A stretch of 64,000 nt of DNA from Marasmius tenuissimus (GCA_029532415.1 JAQOTA010000054.1:2108001-2172000), one strand, 5' to 3'; shown: positions 33,269 to 44,384, numbered from the stretch's first letter. The notes: generated by a model not told the origin, from the sequence alone. Translations and numbers: made by a program.

Positions 33269-34873
33269 CTATGCGAAATACATGAGGTCGTTCTTCTTCT
33301 TACTTTGTACTATCAAGAGAAATGCAATGTGAGTTATCAATGAATGGATAGGACTTATCAGTTACTCACCCTCGGCTATACCCGACAAGAAGTGTTCATG
33401 TCCGAGCTTCGAAGCACCTTCCCTCAAAGCTATCATTCCGGCTTCAACGCAGACAGCTTTCAGCTGTGCTGCATTGAATTCATCCGTACTCCTCGCCAAC
33501 TCCTCGAAGTTCACCTCGTCGGACAGTGTCATCTTCCGTGAATGGATTTCAATGATACGTGCCCGTGCCTTCTCGTTGGGTAGCGGGAACTCAATCTTCC
33601 TGTCTAGACGCCCGGAACGAAGAAGAGCGGGATCCAGAATGTCTATTCTGTTTGTTGCGGCTATCACCTACAAGACGTGGATTGGTCAGCATACTTGGTC
33701 AAAAATAGAAGACAAAGGACATCCACCTTGATGCGCTCATCGCTGCTGAATCCGTCCAGTTGGTTGAGCAGCTCCAACATGGTTCTCTGAACCTCACGGT
33801 CACCACTCTTGTCCGAATCGAAACGTTTGGTACCGATAGCATCTAACTCGTCGATGAAGATGATAGCCGGGGCCTTCTCCCTAGCAAGAGCGAATGCGTC
33901 ACGGACGAGTTTGGCACCGTCACCGATGAACATCTGAACCAGTGATGGTCCGGCGAGCTTAAGATAGCACGCGTTCGTTTGGGCTGCGCAGGCACGGGCG
34001 AGGAGGGTTTTCCCGGTACCTGGGGGCCCGTACATCAAACAACCTTTCGGTGGCTTGATACCAAGTGTCTTGAACTTGTCAGCCTGCTCCATAGGAAGGA
34101 CGATCGCCTCCACCAGCTCCTCGATCTGCTTCTCCAACCCACCGATATCTGTGTACGTCTCCGTTGGCCTCTCATCGACCTCCATAGCTTTCACACGGGA
34201 GTCAAATTCTGCGGGAAGAGTGTCGAGGATAAGGTACGAATCCTTATTCACTCCGACGAGGTCACCAGGTTTGAGGTTTTCTGCTGGAACGAGACCGATT
34301 AATGGAAGGAACACGGTTTGTCGAGTGGAAGTCTTGATGACAGCGCATTTCCCTTTGCGCATCGAGTCTAAATCCTTTATAGCACCATCCTCTTCGACTT
34401 CGGGGTCGACGTCTAGAATCTAGAGGGAGACCTTTAGACAGGATAACAACCCCTCCTTGCGCGCCCCGCTCACCTCCACGACATTTCCAACAAGATAAGG
34501 AAGAACCTTGTTCTGTTTGATCTTCTCTCCGTTGTCTCTTATCTTCTCCTTCATGACGCTTTGCTCGTGTTGTAATCGAAGGGTCTCTGAACGCATAACC
34601 TGTGGCGAAACTAAGTATCCTCGTATATATTGGGCGTGCAGAACATACCTTGATATCGTTGTCAATGAGCCGTATCCTTGTGAGAATGTCATCGGTGTTC
34701 AAAGACATAATATCCTCCGGGATATCGTCCCAAGTTTCCTCTGCTTGATCTGGCGCTGTGTCCATCGCGGCATCCTGTTGGGGTTGGTCTTTCGTGGAAG
34801 ACTGAGGAGCGTTATCTGGTTGTTTCTCTGGGTTGGACGAAGGTTGGTCTGGGGGTGGTGCTGAGGAGGACAT
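33269..34873 (-). CDS. RPT5: 26S proteasome regulatory ATPase subunit Rpt5 (6A)
   Basis: An AAA+ ATPase of the proteasome base ring. The N-terminus is [20 protein letters not shown] with an acidic-polar stretch, then [15 protein letters not shown] and a coiled coil ([20 protein letters not shown]). The OB domain ([40 protein letters not shown]) follows. The AAA module has Walker A GPPGTGKT, Walker [12 protein letters not shown], second region of homology [20 protein letters not shown] and arginine fingers. The C-terminal helix ends [10 protein letters not shown]. Only three introns were needed. The last three residues are Y-F-A, a departure from the usual hydrophobic-Tyr-X gate-opening motif. 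The start at 34873 fits the family; in-frame codons upstream lie in the shared promoter. Confidence 0.96.
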
Positions 34874-34989
34874 GATGGAAATACGGAATGAGGAGGAGAA
34901 TGAGCGGTGGCTTACAGAGATCACCGCGCGACACTGACGCGTCCTCGCAAAGCCTGTTGCCAAGCAAGGACAAACAACCGTTCCTCACC
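34874..34989. promoter_or_regulatory. shared divergent promoter of RPT5 and EAF6
   Basis: 116 bases separate the two start codons. No TATA is visible. I looked for a proteasome-associated control element (GGTGGCAAA) and did not see a perfect copy; GAGCGGTGGC at about 34901 is only a partial resemblance. Confidence 0.5.
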
Positions 34990-35652
34990 ATGGCCGACGA
35001 TGACAAGGCGCGTTATCTCGCTCTGAAGAAAGAGCTCTTGGCTGCAATACCAAAGAAAAGGAATCTGGATAAGAAACTTGTCAGTATTGCGGGCATAATT
35101 TGCTCTTCAATCTGACATGCTCTTGCAGGCACAACTCGAGACCCAGATATACAATATTGAAGGCACCTACTTGACGGAAACAGCAGCTCACTCTGGCGGG
35201 AATGTCATTCAAGGATTCGAGAATTACCTCAAAAATCAGACCACGGCGAGGAGAAGAATTGATGCTGCAGAACACGACCGTCTATTTTCAACGAGCAGCC
35301 TCACATTTCAAAAGGTACGACAAAGCGACTTCGAAATCCAATCCGCAGCCTTCCTTGACCTCCCGTATAGTCTCTAGAACTCATGGCTGATGAAGAGGGT
35401 ATCAATACCGAAGATTATTCGAAACAACCAACGCCAGGAGTGACTACTGTGATAGTACCGCCCGCGTCGAAGACACAGGAGTTGACCACTGCTCAACAAA
35501 ACAAGCTAGTGAGAGATAAGGAATACCAACGGAAACGGAGGGCGAGTCAGCGGAAGAGCACGGAGACTGGCAGCGATGAAGAGAGCACTGCATCCATCTC
35601 AACGTCCTCGAGAAGGGCAACCAAAAGGCAGAGGATGGCGGAGGATGATTGA
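34990..35652 (+). CDS. EAF6: NuA4/NuA3 histone acetyltransferase subunit Eaf6
   Basis: A small chromatin protein. MADDDKARYLALKKELLAAI and PKKRNLDKKL splice to AQLETQIYNIEGTYL and TETAAHSGGNVIQGFENYLK. Then come NQTTARRRIDAAEHDRLFST and SSLTFQK, joined to SLELMADEEG. The L-E-x-Q-I-Y-x-x-E-x-x-Y-L ... G-N-(V/I)-I-x-G-F-(D/E) signature is the Eaf6/MEAF6 core, which forms a coiled coil in MYST acetyltransferase complexes. The C-terminal half is Ser/Arg/Lys-rich and likely nuclear-targeting, ending RQRMAEDD. Two introns (about 35080-35146 and 35315-35367). It is convergent with RRP40, with 60 bases between stops. Confidence 0.92.
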
Positions 35653-35712
35653 GATATCTGAATGCTCCTTTTTGTTCGTGGGTCGTAGGACCGGTCACGC
35701 CAGGTGAGTACT

Positions 35713-36577
35713 TCAATGGTCAACTTTCTGCAAGAGTGCCTTCACGCCAGCTTCGTCTAACCCATGGCCATCAGGATCGGACGCCTCTATCGCCCGTGCA
35801 ATTGCGATGATTTGCTTTGGTTCTTTTGAATTTATCCACACCCGACCATTGAGGCCTATCGCCACCTCCAGTGGAAAGAGCCCGCCGAGAAGAGGGAGGA
35901 GGAAATGGTTGGGATCCAATAATCTGCAACGAATTGTCGTTAATGAACGTGTATAAGCCACCCGATTGAAAGATGACAAACTGTCGACACATTCGCATAC
36001 TGCACTTGACTAGGAAGCCGCTCTTGAGTTCTCCGAACCCTTCAGACTTGTGTGTTTGTGCGTCGAAGCACTCCAATTCCGGTTCCATATCCTTGTGTGC
36101 AAGCGACACCCTAGCGTAAACAAGACATCCGACCTGTAGTGCAGGTAAGTAGGGGATTAGCTAGTTGAATGTGGATCTGCGTACTTTGAGATTGGGTTTA
36201 TTCCGTTTTGTAGCTCCTTCAAAAGCGAGGCCATCCAAATTCGCGTAGTGAGCAGAGCCAATGTCGACTCGATATCCTTCTCCTTGTCGTTGCGTTACCA
36301 CTCCAATCACTGGCTCCTGGGCCGCTGGAACGTACTAATTTCCCGTCAGTGAGTATGCTGTTTAGAGATGATATCAAATGTTACGAACTCTTCTGGAATT
36401 ACTTTCTATCCACCACCTGCTCTTGTTCGCGGATTGGTTGAGAGTGCCTGCGCGAGTAGAGACAATCGCTGGGGTTTTGGACGACGTAGAAGCACTATTG
36501 GCTTGAGAAAGACCAGGCCCGAGCTTGAGATTAACGTGTTGAGCAGGTACCTGTTCGCCAGGCAAGACGATGGACAT
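35713..36577 (-). CDS. RRP40: exosome complex component Rrp40 (EXOSC3)
   Basis: A cap subunit of the RNA exosome. Exon 1 reads MSIVLPGEQVPAQHVNLKLG, then SRWWIESNSRR. Later exons give YVPAAQEPVIGVVTQRQGEG, YRVDIGSAHYANLDGLAFEG (S1 domain), RNKPNLKVGCLVYARVSLA and GFGELKSGFLVKCSMRMCR. The final KH domain has the Rrp40-specific GxNG variant (AIGLNGRVWINSKEP). It ends EAGVKALLQKVDH at 35713. It acts in nuclear and cytoplasmic 3'-5' RNA decay and rRNA processing. The start lies 57 bases from the divergent VPS37 gene. Confidence 0.93.
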
Positions 36578-36634
36578 GATGGTGAACGCCGAAGAAATTC
36601 TCGGCGCTAAACGTCTTCGACCCTCACCACCATC
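36578..36634. promoter_or_regulatory. shared divergent promoter of RRP40 and VPS37
   Basis: Only 57 bases lie between the start codons, the tightest of the three divergent pairs in this window. The sequence contains CTCACCACCATC-like leader sequence and no TATA box. Confidence 0.55.
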
Positions 36635-37350
36635 ATGTCGCACACACCAGATCTTTCCACACCATTCACAAGAGACTTTCCAGAGCTCGCTCACTTGTCG
36701 TGTGTATATGGCTCTGCCTCCATGCTAGTACTTACCTTTGATACAGAAGGGAAGACCTAGAGGATTTGCTATCAGATCACACCTACTTTGAAGCAGTATT
36801 CCACTCGTTACCGCGCGTCAGGGCAATGTATGATGCTCAAGCAGAATTAGGACTGGCAAATGAGCAGATTGCGAGTGAGTCTTAGTCGTCCTTACAATCT
36901 CCACGACTCAATCGAACCTAGGATGATACCACAGAAAACAACCTCGCACTTCAGGATCGGTTGTATGCTCTGCGATCAGAAACTCAGGCCGCCTTTGACG
37001 AAGCGAAGTCCTTGGAGGCACGGTGGAAGGAGCTGGAGAAGGAGCAACGCGACGTCTATCAGGTCATTATCACTCCTCGACGCCAGTAACCTGTCCCTCA
37101 CACGATATCGTTGCAGCGATACTCTTCCCAGTTTCTCCTGATGAGACTGCGTCATAGTACCACAGCGCAAGATGATGCCTCCGAAGCTTTAGCGTCTGCT
37201 TTCAACCAACAACGGCCGGGCCCAGATGGTACCACAAAGGACGTAGACGAGTTCATCAAGGAGTTCAAGGAGCTGAGGAAGGTGTACCACAAGCGCGTTA
37301 TGTGGGCAGATCGGTGGTCGCAGGGGCAGGTAGAATGGCGAGAGGACTGA
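36635..37350 (+). CDS. VPS37: ESCRT-I subunit Vps37 (Mod(r) domain)
   Basis: MSHTPDLSTPFTRDFPELAH joins across an intron to LSREDLEDLLSDHTYFEAVF. HSLPRVRAMYDAQAELGLAN, ENNLALQDRLYALRSETQAA, FDEAKSLEARWKELEKEQRD and RYSSQFLLMRLRHSTTAQDD follow. The ending is DEFIKEFKELRKVYHKRVMW with ADRWSQGQVEWRED. The L-S-x-x-(D/E)-L-x-x-L-L start, the long helical hairpin and the final hydrophobic F-x-x-x-F...R...Y-H-x-R signature are those of the Mod(r)/Vps37 family. It sorts ubiquitinated cargo into multivesicular bodies. Three short introns. Confidence 0.92.
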
Positions 37351-39515
37351 AATGTACGTGGCGCTAGTACAGAAGCATGATTCTTTCGCGAGCGATTCTT
37401 CCATTCCTGAGCTCTGAGCTGCCGTCTTCCTATCCGCATTCCTGCCCAAGATACCGATCTCGTCCTGGCTTCGCTAACACATTGTTGACGGCTTTGGGTA
37501 ACAGTTCAATTCTCTTTCCATCCTTGGGCTCATACGTTGTATGAATGGTTCCAGGTGTAATTTTTGCCAAGATGGCGACGAGAGCGAAGTGGGTATCCAA
37601 CCAAAGACGGGATGACGGGATGAAACAAAGCGGCTGCCAGAGAGCTCGATCGGCGTTTTTCGTACGTTTCCGACAGGCTGGTCATACTTATTCTCACAAA
37701 TGGATGGACAGGGTGGTTTTTTCCTTCTACGGGATGGGACATGAGGTCGCAACGTACTCTGTCATCGAGGGCGAACACTGCCTTTCAGTGAGGACTTGTT
37801 ATCAGTGGGCTCATTTGGATCAGGTTGATTCGTGCAAAACCTGGACAAGCATCATAGCATCCACGAAATAAGTGTGTTCATCGACCTACCGTCACCTTTG
37901 CGCACGGACCACTTCTCCTTTCGTCCGATTCATGCGAGGACATTGGGATGGAGTTTACCACCGTTCACGACGTCTCCAACCCCGTTCTGTGACATCCTTG
38001 TGGAACCGCACTATGTGAAAACATCGAAACGTCCATTGGACAGGTGTACCTGGGGTCCTGTCGCGCGTTGTCGATGCAACATTGGATATGGTCATTCCTG
38101 GTGGTATTCGAATTCTTCCCGGACGATTGGTTATACCGAAAGGCACCGGCTCGCCCTGGCTGCGATTTTCACGGTCCCCTCTGCGAGCTTTGGCTACGTC
38201 GTGCACTTTCAAAAACTGCATTGGATGTAGTGGGGTCAGCGGACGCCTTCTGAGGCTCTCAAGACGGATGGTGATGCAAAGGACAAAACGTCCCCGAGAC
38301 GGCTGTAGAAGAGATTTGCATGGCTACGCACCTCCTTGGCATGACTGTGTTTCAATGGCCCATCTGGCTACAGCCATGGTCTTTCCACCTCACCTCCTAT
38401 TCACCTCCAGTGTTGAGATCTCTTCCCATACCCTCTCACGGGCCCTCGTTCCTTACACGGCGAGCAGCCTAGATTCGCTTTGGCCATTGGGGCGTTGCAG
38501 CATGGCGTATATCTTGACAGGTTAATTCGTGGAATTTCAATCACACGCGGAGGTCGTCCGGCGTGGGTCTTGCTGGACGCGTTGACGAAGCGCACAAATT
38601 TCTGATGAGTTATAGGCCCATGATCTTCGATTCGTCAAACGCATTGGAGAGGGGGGGAGGCTCCAAACATCGAGACGGCTCAGATCGTTCTCCACGATAT
38701 ATTCTCTACATTTCTACTATGACAGGAAGCTCATGGTGAAGATCAGATGCTCGTGTTCAGGACCTCCTGAGCTTTCGGAGCCGGGAGCACAACTCACGAA
38801 CTTGCGACCATGTCAAAGCTCCAACACACATTATACATCCGTGACCGCTTCCTGACAGGGGATGGGTTTCCGTCTACTTCCGTCCCTCTCGACGCTGTCG
38901 ACACCCACGACCAGTTTTCAGCCTCTGACGACACAAAACACCGGATGCCGAATCGAGCTTTCTTCGCGACGATTGGGGTGTATAGAGTTGGTATACACTA
39001 CTATCGATCCTCTCACTTTGCCCAGCGTCGTTACGGGCTCTGCTGAGACCCTCCTATTCGGCCTGTGGAGAGTGAAACGGTGGGAATTGCGGCATCAAGG
39101 ACCTTACGAGTTGTGTGGGGACGAAGGACGTGCCGGGAACCTCAGGTTTCCTCGTTCGTCTACGAAACCTCCAGGACGACCACAAACACCTCTTGAGGCC
39201 ATTCTGTACCTGACACCATGAAAGGCAATCGTGTCGATTTCTTCTGAAACGCGATGTCGAGGCTGGCTCTTTGCGACCTGCCTCCACCCCGACTGCTCTC
39301 GATCACCCCGTGTTTAACGTCACGACCAACGCTCATCCAGTTACAGAGCTCAGATGTCAAAACTCAAAATCCGTCTCCTATCCAAATCTACACACGTCTG
39401 GATGCTGAAGGGCTGATCAGCAATCCCGGCCAGCCTTTATATACATACGGCGTTTAGCAAGCTGCAAATCATTTTTCTCCCCTTCCCCACCCCCGCTCAT
39501 TCTCCAGACTCAACA
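37351..39515. other. intergenic; right part is duplicated promoter of Pth11-like genes
   Basis: About 2.2 kb. 37351-38650 has open stretches on both strands (for example a TLDMVIPGGIRILPGRLVIP-like plus-strand frame near 38080) but no recognisable family or splice structure; it may be a decayed gene. From about 38655 the sequence is homologous to 40832-41841 upstream of the second Pth11-like gene, so the promoter was duplicated too. Confidence 0.5.
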
Positions 39516-40756
39516 ATGGCGAAAGGTCCTACTCTTGACGAGACCCGTGGTACGTTCGATCATAAACACGCGCCATTTGGATGACGCTAAGTCCGCCTTC
39601 TAGTAATCGGATGCGTTGGGTCTGCCATCGCCATAATGGTCACTTTATTTCGTCTCTGGATTCGCATCCGGCGTAGGAACCTGTGGTGGGACGATGCGTC
39701 GGCCTTCCTTGCTATGATTGCTATCATCGTTTTCATGATCGGCATCGTGACATTCACAACCAATCCAAGTACGTTCTCAACGAACGACGGCCACTGGACT
39801 CAACTAACGCCTGTGATTGATTCCTGAAGCGACCAACCCACGATCACTCAAAATCGCGGCGTACTACATGGTCGATAATGGTTTTTACGGTGTAATCTGG
39901 GTCTCGCGTGCTTCGATCTTCTTCACCCTCCTCCGATTGGCGTACGGGCGTTTTCGTACCATCCTCAGGTGGTGCATTGGGGCCGTCGGGGTGACATACG
40001 CCGTCCTATTCGCACAAGTCTTCTGGACGTGTGAAGGGAATCCCGCATGGAAGGATGCTCCGATTGCGCAGTGCATGCTCGGGAAAAAGGTTGCTATAGC
40101 TCAGCTCATCAGTATGTGATCTTGAGTGCCTCGACTCGATCGTCAAAGCTAAATTACTCAACTTCGTAGCTGATTGCTTGTTCGACTCGATTCTCGTTGC
40201 GGCTCCCATTTACCTGTTGAGACACATGAAGAATAAGCGGGGGCTCAAGATTCGGCTTATCGCTGTCTTCTCATCGACAATATTCACAACGGCGTTCAGC
40301 CTTGCTCATGCCTGGGCTATCATCGAGGACAGAGGATTGATGGAATTCACTCTTGCGAGCGTCGAGGTTAGTATATCCTGTCTTTCCGCATCATATATGT
40401 GTTCTCATCGACAAGTACCTCCATTTCAGGTCTTTGTCAGTCTAATCGTCGTCAATTTGACGGTGATCGTAAGTTGGATCTTCAGGCTCAACGACGACAC
40501 AACGGCGGAATCGAACGCCCAAATCAACACGTTCCTCAAAGGTCGCCTCTCTGGTCAACATTCCGGGGTCAAGTCTTTCAAGAAGACGCAGCAAGCAAGC
40601 ACGTTCAATAATGTTATGCCTATGACTGTGATGGTGGGAGTACAGGAGCATATAGAGACGTCCTACGACATAACATTGAAGGCCGATATCACAGAGGAGG
40701 AGGACAACGGGTCCAAGAGAACGGTGCACTTCCCGCCAGCCTCGGGACCTATTTAA
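38655..40756 (+). repeat. second tandem duplication, block A
   Basis: Direct repeat with about 40832-43087. Landmarks: CAAACATCGAGACGGCTC at about 38666 and 40844; GACAGGAAGCTCA at about 38722 and 40908; CACCTCCACCCCGAC-type sequence upstream of both genes; then all exons. The offset is about 2.18 kb in the promoter and 2.33 kb in the genes, showing roughly 150 bases of extra sequence in the promoter of the second copy. Confidence 0.8.
39516..40756 (+). CDS. Pth11/fungal-rhodopsin-like seven-helix membrane protein, copy 1
   Basis: MAKGPTLDETR splices to VIGCVGSAIAIMVTLFRLWI and RIRRRNLWWDDASAFLAMI. IIVFMIGIVTFTTNP, AAYYMVDNGFYGVIWVSRAS and IFFTLLRLAYGRFRTILRWC follow. Then come GVTYAVLFAQVFWTCEGNPA, DCLFDSILVAAPIYLLRHM, RLIAVFSSTIFTTAFSLAHA and VFVSLIVVNLTVIVSWIF. 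The R...WWDDA motif after helix 1 and the seven hydrophobic segments are those of the fungal rhodopsin/Pth11-like family of orphan receptors-like proteins. The basidiomycete subgroup has no CFEM domain. The cytoplasmic tail carries a conserved NVMPMTVMVGVQEHIETSYD segment and stops at 40754-40756. All exons are open. Ligand and function unknown. Confidence 0.82.
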
Positions 40757-41841
40757 CACCACTTTCGTTAGACTTTGCTAGTTTACGTTCCTTTCATACC
40801 CTCTACCTTCTCCACATTGCTTTCCTGTATCAGGGATGGCCTCAAACATCGAGACGGCTCTGATTAATCTCCGCGTCCGGTAAATTCTCCGCATTCCTCC
40901 CTCGACAGGAAGCTCACGATAAAGACCACACCTTCGCGTTTACGACCTCCTGAGCCCTCGGATCTGGGATCCGGAACGCACCCGGACGTCATTACACGCG
41001 GGTTCACACTCACTTCAAGCTCGAACACACGTTATGATGCATCCGCGTCGCGCGACCAATTCCTGATAGGGGCGGGTTGCTATCCATATGACAGCTGCGA
41101 CCAGACTCCAACTCCAACTCTTGATGGCAACAAGCTTTGGGCACCCATAAATTCAATACCGAGTGAAACGGACTTTTTTCGCAGCTACAAACAGGCTCGA
41201 TTATTGGGGCGCGTCTGTGAAAACATTCAGGATGACCACAAACGAGGAACCTATTTTTCCTGGGGCCGTCTGTTACCCGGCACCATCAGAGGAACAACAA
41301 TGTTGGTTCGTTCTGGAACTAAAAGTGGCGAAAAGGGATTACTAAGGGGGCCTTTAGAGATATGAAAGAGAGGTATAGGAACCAGCATACCTCGAGGGCG
41401 ACTAAGGATATCGAATACGCGGGTTAGCAAGAGGGGGAATAGCTTAGGACAACTCTAGCAGTCCGACGGTGGAAAGAGTATGATCGCCCCAACTCAGCCC
41501 AACTCCCAGCATGGACCATAAATCAATACTTAGCGCCGGGAGAGGGAGACTCGGGCCGAAACGGAGTCGATCGAGTTTGGCTGGCGGAGAGCTGGCTTCG
41601 CTTCGACCAAGGCTAAATCCTTTGAAATTGCAAACTGTCACCTCCACCCCGACCGTCCTCGATCACCGGTACCCCCAATGTCAAATTCGACTGGTGCTTC
41701 TTACTCAAATGTCTGAACTATCTCTTTTTCAAGTCCACCCCAGTTATTTTCTATATCCATAAGTAGGACGTTTAGCAAGCTACTCATGCAGGTTTTTGTA
41801 ACCTCTCCCCCACCTCCGTCCTTTACCACTTGGGCTTAATA
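40757..41841. other. upstream region of Pth11-like copy 2 (duplicated promoter)
   Basis: About 1.1 kb, largely homologous to 38655-39515, with an extra segment around 41345-41500. No coding feature is supported. It probably holds the promoter of the second copy. Confidence 0.5.
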
Positions 41842-43087
41842 ATGACCAAAGATCCCACTCTTGACGAAACCCGCGGTACGTTCCCTAATCAATACGCGCC
41901 CTCCCAATGAAGCCAAGTTTGCCCACTAGTTATCGGGTGCGTTGGGTCTGCCATCGCCATAATGGTCACCTTATTTCGTCTCCGGATTCGCATCTAACGT
42001 AGGAACCTGTGGTGGGACGACGCATCGGCCTTCCTCGCTATGATTGCTATCATTATCTTCATGATTGGCATCGTGACATTCACGACTAACCCAAGTACGT
42101 TCTTCACAACGAACGATGACCACTGTGACTGTTGAACTGATGACTCTTGAAGCGGCCAACCCACGATCACTCAAGGTCGCGGCATACTACATGGTCGATA
42201 ATGGATTCTACGGTGTAATCTGGGTCTCGCGTGTTTCAATCTTCTTCACTCTCATCCGTTTAGCGTACGGTCGCTTCCGCACTATTCTCAAGTGGTGTGT
42301 TGGGGCCGCTGGGCTGACATACGCCGTCCTCTTTGCGCAAGTCTTTTGGACGTGTGAAGGAAATCCCGCTTGGAAGGACGCTCCGATTGCGCAGTGCATG
42401 CTCGGAAAGAAAGTTGCTGTAGCCCAGCTTGTCAGTACGTGATCCTCACTGCTTTGACTCGATGGTCAAGATCAAAGCTAAAATCAACTTCATAGCTGAT
42501 TGCGTATTCGACTCGATCCTCATTGCAAGTCCCACGTATCTGTTGAAGAACATGAAGAACAGGCGGGGGCTCAAGATTCGGCTTATCGCTGTCTTCTCAT
42601 CGACAATATTCACGACGGCATTCAGTCTTGCTCACGCCTGGGCTATTATTGAGGACAGAGGATTGATGGAGTTCACCCTTGCAGGCGTCGAGGTAATGCC
42701 TCTTGTTCCTCCGTGTCATACTTGCGATCTCATTGCTACTTTCTTCACTTTTAGGTGTTCGTCAGTCTCATCGTCGTCAATTTGACAGTCATTATCAGTT
42801 GGATCTTCAGGGTTGACGACGACGCAACGTCGGAATCGAACGCCCAAGTTAACACGTTCCTTAAAGGTCGTCTCTCTGGTCAAATTTCTGGGGTCAAGTC
42901 TTTCAAGAGGACGCAGCAAGCAAGTACGCTCAACAACGTTATGCCTATGACTGTGATGGTCGGAGTGCAAGAGCATATAGAGACGTCCTACGATATATCA
43001 TTGAAGGCTAGTGCAGAGGAAGAGGATAACGGATCTATGGGGCCTAAAAAGACGGTACACTTCCCGTCCTCCACAGCAACTTTGTAA
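40832..43087 (+). repeat. second tandem duplication, block B
   Basis: Direct-orientation partner of 38655-40756. Exons are about 85-90 percent alike by eye and remain colinear, while the intron bodies are diverged. It starts immediately after the stop of copy 1, so the duplication is nearly head-to-tail. Confidence 0.8.
41842..43087 (+). pseudogene. Pth11-like membrane protein, copy 2, with in-frame stop
   Basis: Same exon series as copy 1: MTKDPTLDETR, VIGCVGSAIAIMVTLFRLRI, then RNLWWDDASAFLAMI, AAYYMVDNGFYGVIWVSRVS, GLTYAVLFAQVFWTCEGNPA, DCVFDSILIASPTYLLKNM, RLIAVFSSTIFTTAFSLAHA and VFVSLIVVNLTVIISWIF. The tail ends KKTVHFPSSTATL at 43085-43087. In the second exon codon CGG of copy 1 is TAA here (41995-41997), ending the frame after about 35 residues, just before the diagnostic WWDDA motif. 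I found no in-phase intron that removes it. Everything downstream is intact, so the lesion is recent, is bypassed by an unseen splice form or downstream start, or is a sequence error. Confidence 0.7.
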
Positions 43088-43708
43088 CATACTTCGGGGT
43101 CGATAGTCATCCACACCTCCCACTTTCCTTACATTACTCTCCATCTCTTTTGTTCGTTTGTTTTTCCTAGTGTAACAATTTTTCTTTCGCTGGAGGCTCT
43201 GACTTCGTGTCCACTTTGCTACCCTCATTCAAGGATATAACGGGTTTCCATCACTCCTTTCGCCAACGACCCTCTTATCATCGCAGAGCGCACAAGCTGC
43301 CATTATTCCGTTTCTCAACTTCAACCCTGCAGTTTCTTCCTATCTACCATACTTCAGATGACTCTTGTACAATTCAATTGTCGTTTGGCGGCCATTCGAC
43401 AGTATGTGGAAGATCCACATGTTAACGCGCAGGAGAGGGGCATAGTTTCAAAGTAAAAGCAACAAACTCGATGGCAACTCGATGGCGTCGTCAGATCCAG
43501 TTCAACTTCAGCCTTTCCAGACGAGCCAAGTGCTCGGTTTTATTTTGAACACGGATGAAAGTTCTCAGCATTTTCCGCGAGGCTACGTATTCTGATATTG
43601 TTTCGATGAATTTTCCAAGCTCCTTTCATTGAAATGCTACAGTTGTGTGAGTGCTACTGGTACAATAAAACCCAGGTAAATGTTCGAAGTCCTTTGTAAA
43701 GCGCAGTC
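43088..43708. other. convergent intergenic spacer
   Basis: About 620 bases between the second Pth11-like copy and the HSP20 gene; T-rich 3' flanks, no gene or repeat recognised. Confidence 0.45.
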
Positions 43709-44272
43709 TTATGAAACGGTGATCTTCCTAGGCTCAGCCTCCTTCCCGGTCTTGGGGAAGGTGACAGTAAGCACACCGTTCTCTAACGATGCCTTGATTT
43801 CGTCCTCCTATTCCAGAAACGTTAGCCGAAAGCTTCCTTGACAAAGGGTACGCAGGTTAACTCACCTTTACGCCCCGTGGAAGTTGTAATGTGCGAGAGA
43901 ACTTGCCAAATCGCCTTTCACGGATAGCATAGCCGTTCTCTTCATGGTCGGAAGAGATCTTGGTCTCTCCAGAGACTGTGAGGCGGCCATCGTGAACGTC
44001 AATATTGACGTCTTCCTTCTTCAGGCCAGGAAGCTCGTAGGTCGCTGTGACAATGTTTTTCTCGTTGTCCTCGTGCAAATCCATTCTTGAAAAGAGAGTC
44101 AGCGTCCTGGTCGACTGCTAGAGAGTAGCCAAAAAAATCACCTTGGCTTCACGGACTGAGCGACCCTGTTATCCCCATTTTCGCCTACAGACCGCTGGGT
44201 GTTGCGAGGAGAGAACGCTTCATCGAAGAAGCGATCGAAGTTATAGAAAGGTTCATAGTAGTAAACAGACAT
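43709..44272 (-). CDS. small heat-shock protein, HSP20/alpha-crystallin family
   Basis: An ATP-independent chaperone that holds unfolding proteins. MSVYYYEPFYNFDRFFDEAF and SPRNTQRSV lead to RMDLHEDNEKNIVTATYELP. The alpha-crystallin domain continues GLKKEDVNIDVHDGRLTVSG, RRFGKFSRTLQLPRGVK and, after an intron, EDEIKASLENGVLTVTFPKT; the final conserved G-V-L-T-V-x-x-P is present. It ends KEAEPRKITVS at 43709-43711. Two introns. Three perfect heat-shock elements and a TATA box lie upstream, so it should be strongly induced by Hsf1. Confidence 0.95.
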
Positions 44273-44360
44273 GTTGCTTGTCTTTGTGCGAGTGGGAGAG
44301 TTGGTGCTGTGATAGATGAGATCGGGTTTACTGAGGGACAAGCGGAGGAGTATGTCGACT

Positions 44361-44368
44361 TATATACA
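44361..44368 (-). promoter_or_regulatory. TATA box of the HSP20 gene
   Basis: Minus-strand TATATAAG, about 90 bases upstream of the HSP20 start codon and just downstream of the proximal heat-shock element, which is the expected order. Confidence 0.7.
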
Positions 44369-44384
44369 CAAGCGATCCTCTACA

